NCBI GenBank assembly: GCA_002493325.1
Contig: DKYL01000004.1
Location: forward strand, 12,037 to 76,036
DNA: 64,000 nt
Direction: 5' to 3'
Source of the DNA: Ruminococcaceae bacterium UBA7101
GTDB taxonomy: Bacteria > Bacillota > Clostridia > Oscillospirales > Acutalibacteraceae
Shown here: piece by piece, positions 62,601-64,000 of the stretch
Numbering within the stretch: position 1 is the first letter of the stretch
How the letters are laid out: every line of letters begins with the position of its first letter
Program-made: the position numbers and the translations under genes
The notes under the pieces: model-generated
The model's input: the letters and a program-made list of their open reading frames with translations, nothing else
Told to the model about the DNA's origin: nothing
The model's database searches: none

Positions 62601-64000
62601 AATGATTTCTCCTTTACTAATTCTCCCCTCATAACAAAGGTCAGAGGTTCGATAACTTTTATGCTTTGGAAGGTGCCGATAAGGCTTTCGTCACCCTCAA
62701 ATTCTATAATCAGGTTGCCGTCATTACGAGCAGCAACGTAATTATCATTCAATTTTCCCTTGCCGTATACATAGCACTTATAGGTTTTACCCTCGTGAAG
62801 TGCCATTTGCGAGGCACTGATTTTTTCCTGCAAATCTGTCAGCTCCTTAAACCAGCGTGACTTTTCCTCAGCAGGAACAGGGTCAGGCATTTCCGCCGCA
62901 GGTGTTCCCTTTCTCGGTGAATAAATGAAGGTGAAAAGCGAGGTTGCTTTTACCTCTTCAACAAGTGAAAGTGTTTCCTTAAATTCCTCATAGGTTTCAC
63001 CGGGGAAGCCCACAATGATATCACTTGTGATTGAAAGTTCATCACCCATAAGTTCTCTTGCATAATTTATCAGTGACAAATACTGCTCTCTTGTATAATG
63101 TCTGTTCATTGCCTTAAGGACTCTGTCACTGCCGCTTTGGAACGGCAGGTGAAGATGCTGTGCAACCTTGTCGCAGGCAGCCATTGTTTCAATAAGCTCT
63201 TTTGTGCAGTCCTTTGGATGACTTGTCATAAAACGGATTCTGAAATCGCCGTCAAGGTCATTCAGCTCTCTTAAAAGCTGTGCAAAGCTCACATAAGGAA
63301 CCAAATCCTTGCCGTAGGAATTAACATTCTGACCAAGCAGCGTAATTTCCTTATAGCCCTGTGATACCAGCTCTTTAAATTCAGCAATGATGTTTTCCTT
63401 ACTTCTGCTTCTCTCTCTGCCCCTTACGTAGGGTACAATACAGTATGTACAGAAATTATTGCAGCCATACATAATCGGCAGCCAGGCTTTCGCATCATTA
63501 TCCCTTTTAACGGGAATACCCTCGGCAATTGCACCGTCAAAATCAGGTATTTCAAAAACTCTTTTTCTGCCTGTAAGAGCTCTGTACAAAAGCTCCGGCA
63601 GACAATGAATAACGTGCGTACCGAAAACCAGATCCACAAAGGGATATGACTGCTTAATCTTGTTGGCAATATGCTCCTGCTGCATCATACAGCCGCAAAG
63701 AGCAATAACCGCATCCGGATTTTCACGCTTATAGCTTTTGAGTGAACCCACATTGCCGAACACTCTGTCCTCCGCATGCTCTCTTACAGCACAAGTGTTA
63801 AAAATAATCAGCTTTGCTTCGAGCCTGTCCTCGGTAAAAGCATAGCCCATAAGCTCCAGCATACCCTTAATCTTTTCACTGTCGGCAACATTCTGCTGAC
63901 AGCCGTAGGTAATAACACAAGCCTTTGGCTTTTCATCATAGCGTGCAGTGATAACCGAATGGACCTTAACCGTAAACTGTTTTTGCTTTTCAAGCTCCTC
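62597..64000 (-). CDS. miaB: tRNA-2-methylthio-N6-dimethylallyladenosine synthase MiaB (5' end outside)
   Basis: Partial: the reading frame is open to the right edge, so the N-terminus lies beyond 64000; about 467 codons are visible. Radical-SAM methylthiotransferase that adds a methylthio group to the A37 base made by MiaA. Present: first cluster Cys in VITYGCQQNVADSEKIKGML, then NTCAVREHAED, IALCGCMMQQ, the radical-SAM CNNFCTYCIVPYVRGRERSR, SDIIVGFPGETYEEF and a C-terminal TRAM domain (ASQMALHEGKTYKCYVYGKG). The start of the visible protein (EELEKQKQ) agrees with the MiaB N-terminal region. Confidence 0.96.
   Translation of the reverse strand, partial: EELEKQKQFTVKVHSVITARYDEKPKACVITYGCQQNVADSEKIKGMLELMGYAFTEDRLEAKLIIFNTCAVREHAEDRVFGNVGSLKSYKRENPDAVIALCGCMMQQEHIANKIKQSYPFVDLVFGTHVIHCLPELLYRALTGRKRVFEIPDFDGAIAEGIPVKRDNDAKAWLPIMYGCNNFCTYCIVPYVRGRERSRSKENIIAEFKELVSQGYKEITLLGQNVNSYGKDLVPYVSFAQLLRELNDLDGDFRIRFMTSHPKDCTKELIETMAACDKVAQHLHLPFQSGSDRVLKAMNRHYTREQYLSLINYARELMGDELSITSDIIVGFPGETYEEFKETLSLVEEVKATSLFTFIYSPRKGTPAAEMPDPVPAEEKSRWFKELTDLQEKISASQMALHEGKTYKCYVYGKGKLNDNYVAARNDGNLIIEFEGDESLIGTFQSIKVIEPLTFVMRGELVKEKSL

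Noticed and set aside
1..64000. tRNA, rRNA, CRISPR array, insertion sequence or prophage
   Set aside because: None recognised by eye; no transposase, integrase, phage structural protein, or regularly spaced repeats were seen. A covariance-model scan would be needed to exclude small RNAs.

Overview
This window looks like chromosomal DNA from a low-GC, anaerobic Gram-positive bacterium of the class Clostridia, most likely a gut member of the Oscillospiraceae/Ruminococcaceae or a relative. The evidence is: pyruvate:ferredoxin oxidoreductase at the left edge; SepF/DivIVA division genes; an ECF vitamin transporter module; lipoproteins with Gram-positive lipoboxes; strong AAGGAGG ribosome sites; sigma-A promoters; and many glycosidases suited to host glycans. 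The genus is an inference. No rRNA, tRNA, CRISPR array, prophage or insertion sequence was recognised.

Layout. 1-1242: 5' part of pyruvate:ferredoxin oxidoreductase. 1243-4446: a small accessory patch with a 46-residue signal-peptide-like ORF, a WYL-regulator/RtcB chimera, a NERD-domain membrane protein and a decayed Ig/RHS surface-protein remnant. 4447-7949: a lipoprotein, NAD synthetase and an aldose-epimerase-like protein. 8074-8646: an acidic protein of unknown function. 8723-23324: a large minus-strand glycan cluster with GH31, an unassigned (alpha/alpha)6-type hydrolase, two GPH sugar symporters (one with a long cytoplasmic tail), GH89, GH35, a lipoprotein, GH36 and a phosphodiesterase-like lipoprotein. 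23568-24101: an FTR-like protein plus thioredoxin. 24150-26345: GH20 hexosaminidase. 26458-30237: a methyltransferase and an ECF transporter (T, A2, A1, and a divergent S component). 30398-34624: hypoxanthine-DNA glycosylase, Cu,Zn superoxide dismutase, an OPA transporter with a second phosphodiesterase-like protein, and an AraC regulator. 34759-39137: L-fucose operon fucA-fucU-kinase-fucI. 39192-41824: Zn/Cd efflux ATPase, a separate HMA metal-binding protein, and an ArsR repressor. 41950-46035: GH2, GH27 and an AraC regulator. 46098-64000: a housekeeping run on the minus strand (miaB, ylbF-like, mutS, a membrane protein, mutL, miaA, hlyD-like, yggS, sepF, divIVA, ileS, lspA, rluD, a HAD phosphatase, nfo).

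How they fit together. Most glycosidases lack signal peptides. The picture is therefore of short oligosaccharides imported by GPH symporters and trimmed inside the cell by beta-galactosidase (GH35, GH2), alpha-galactosidase (GH36, GH27), alpha-GlcNAcase (GH89), hexosaminidase (GH20) and alpha-glucosidase-type (GH31) enzymes. Fucose feeds the fuc operon. This combination points to mucin-type or other host glycans, by inference. Two paralogous alkaline-phosphatase-superfamily proteins, one lipid-anchored and one cytoplasmic beside an OPA transporter, suggest use of phosphorylated or phosphodiester-linked compounds.

The observations that most deserve a second look are: the WYL/RtcB chimera; twin identical palindromes abutting both divergent ECF promoters; the ferredoxin-thioredoxin reductase-like/thioredoxin operon with a perfect palindrome just upstream of its promoter; the unassigned glycosidase and the tailed GPH symporter; the two-compartment phosphodiesterase pair; and a long direct repeat that covers the AraC start codon and sits just upstream of the GH27 gene. 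Coordinates of sites were read by eye; domain assignments rest on motif recognition, not on searches.
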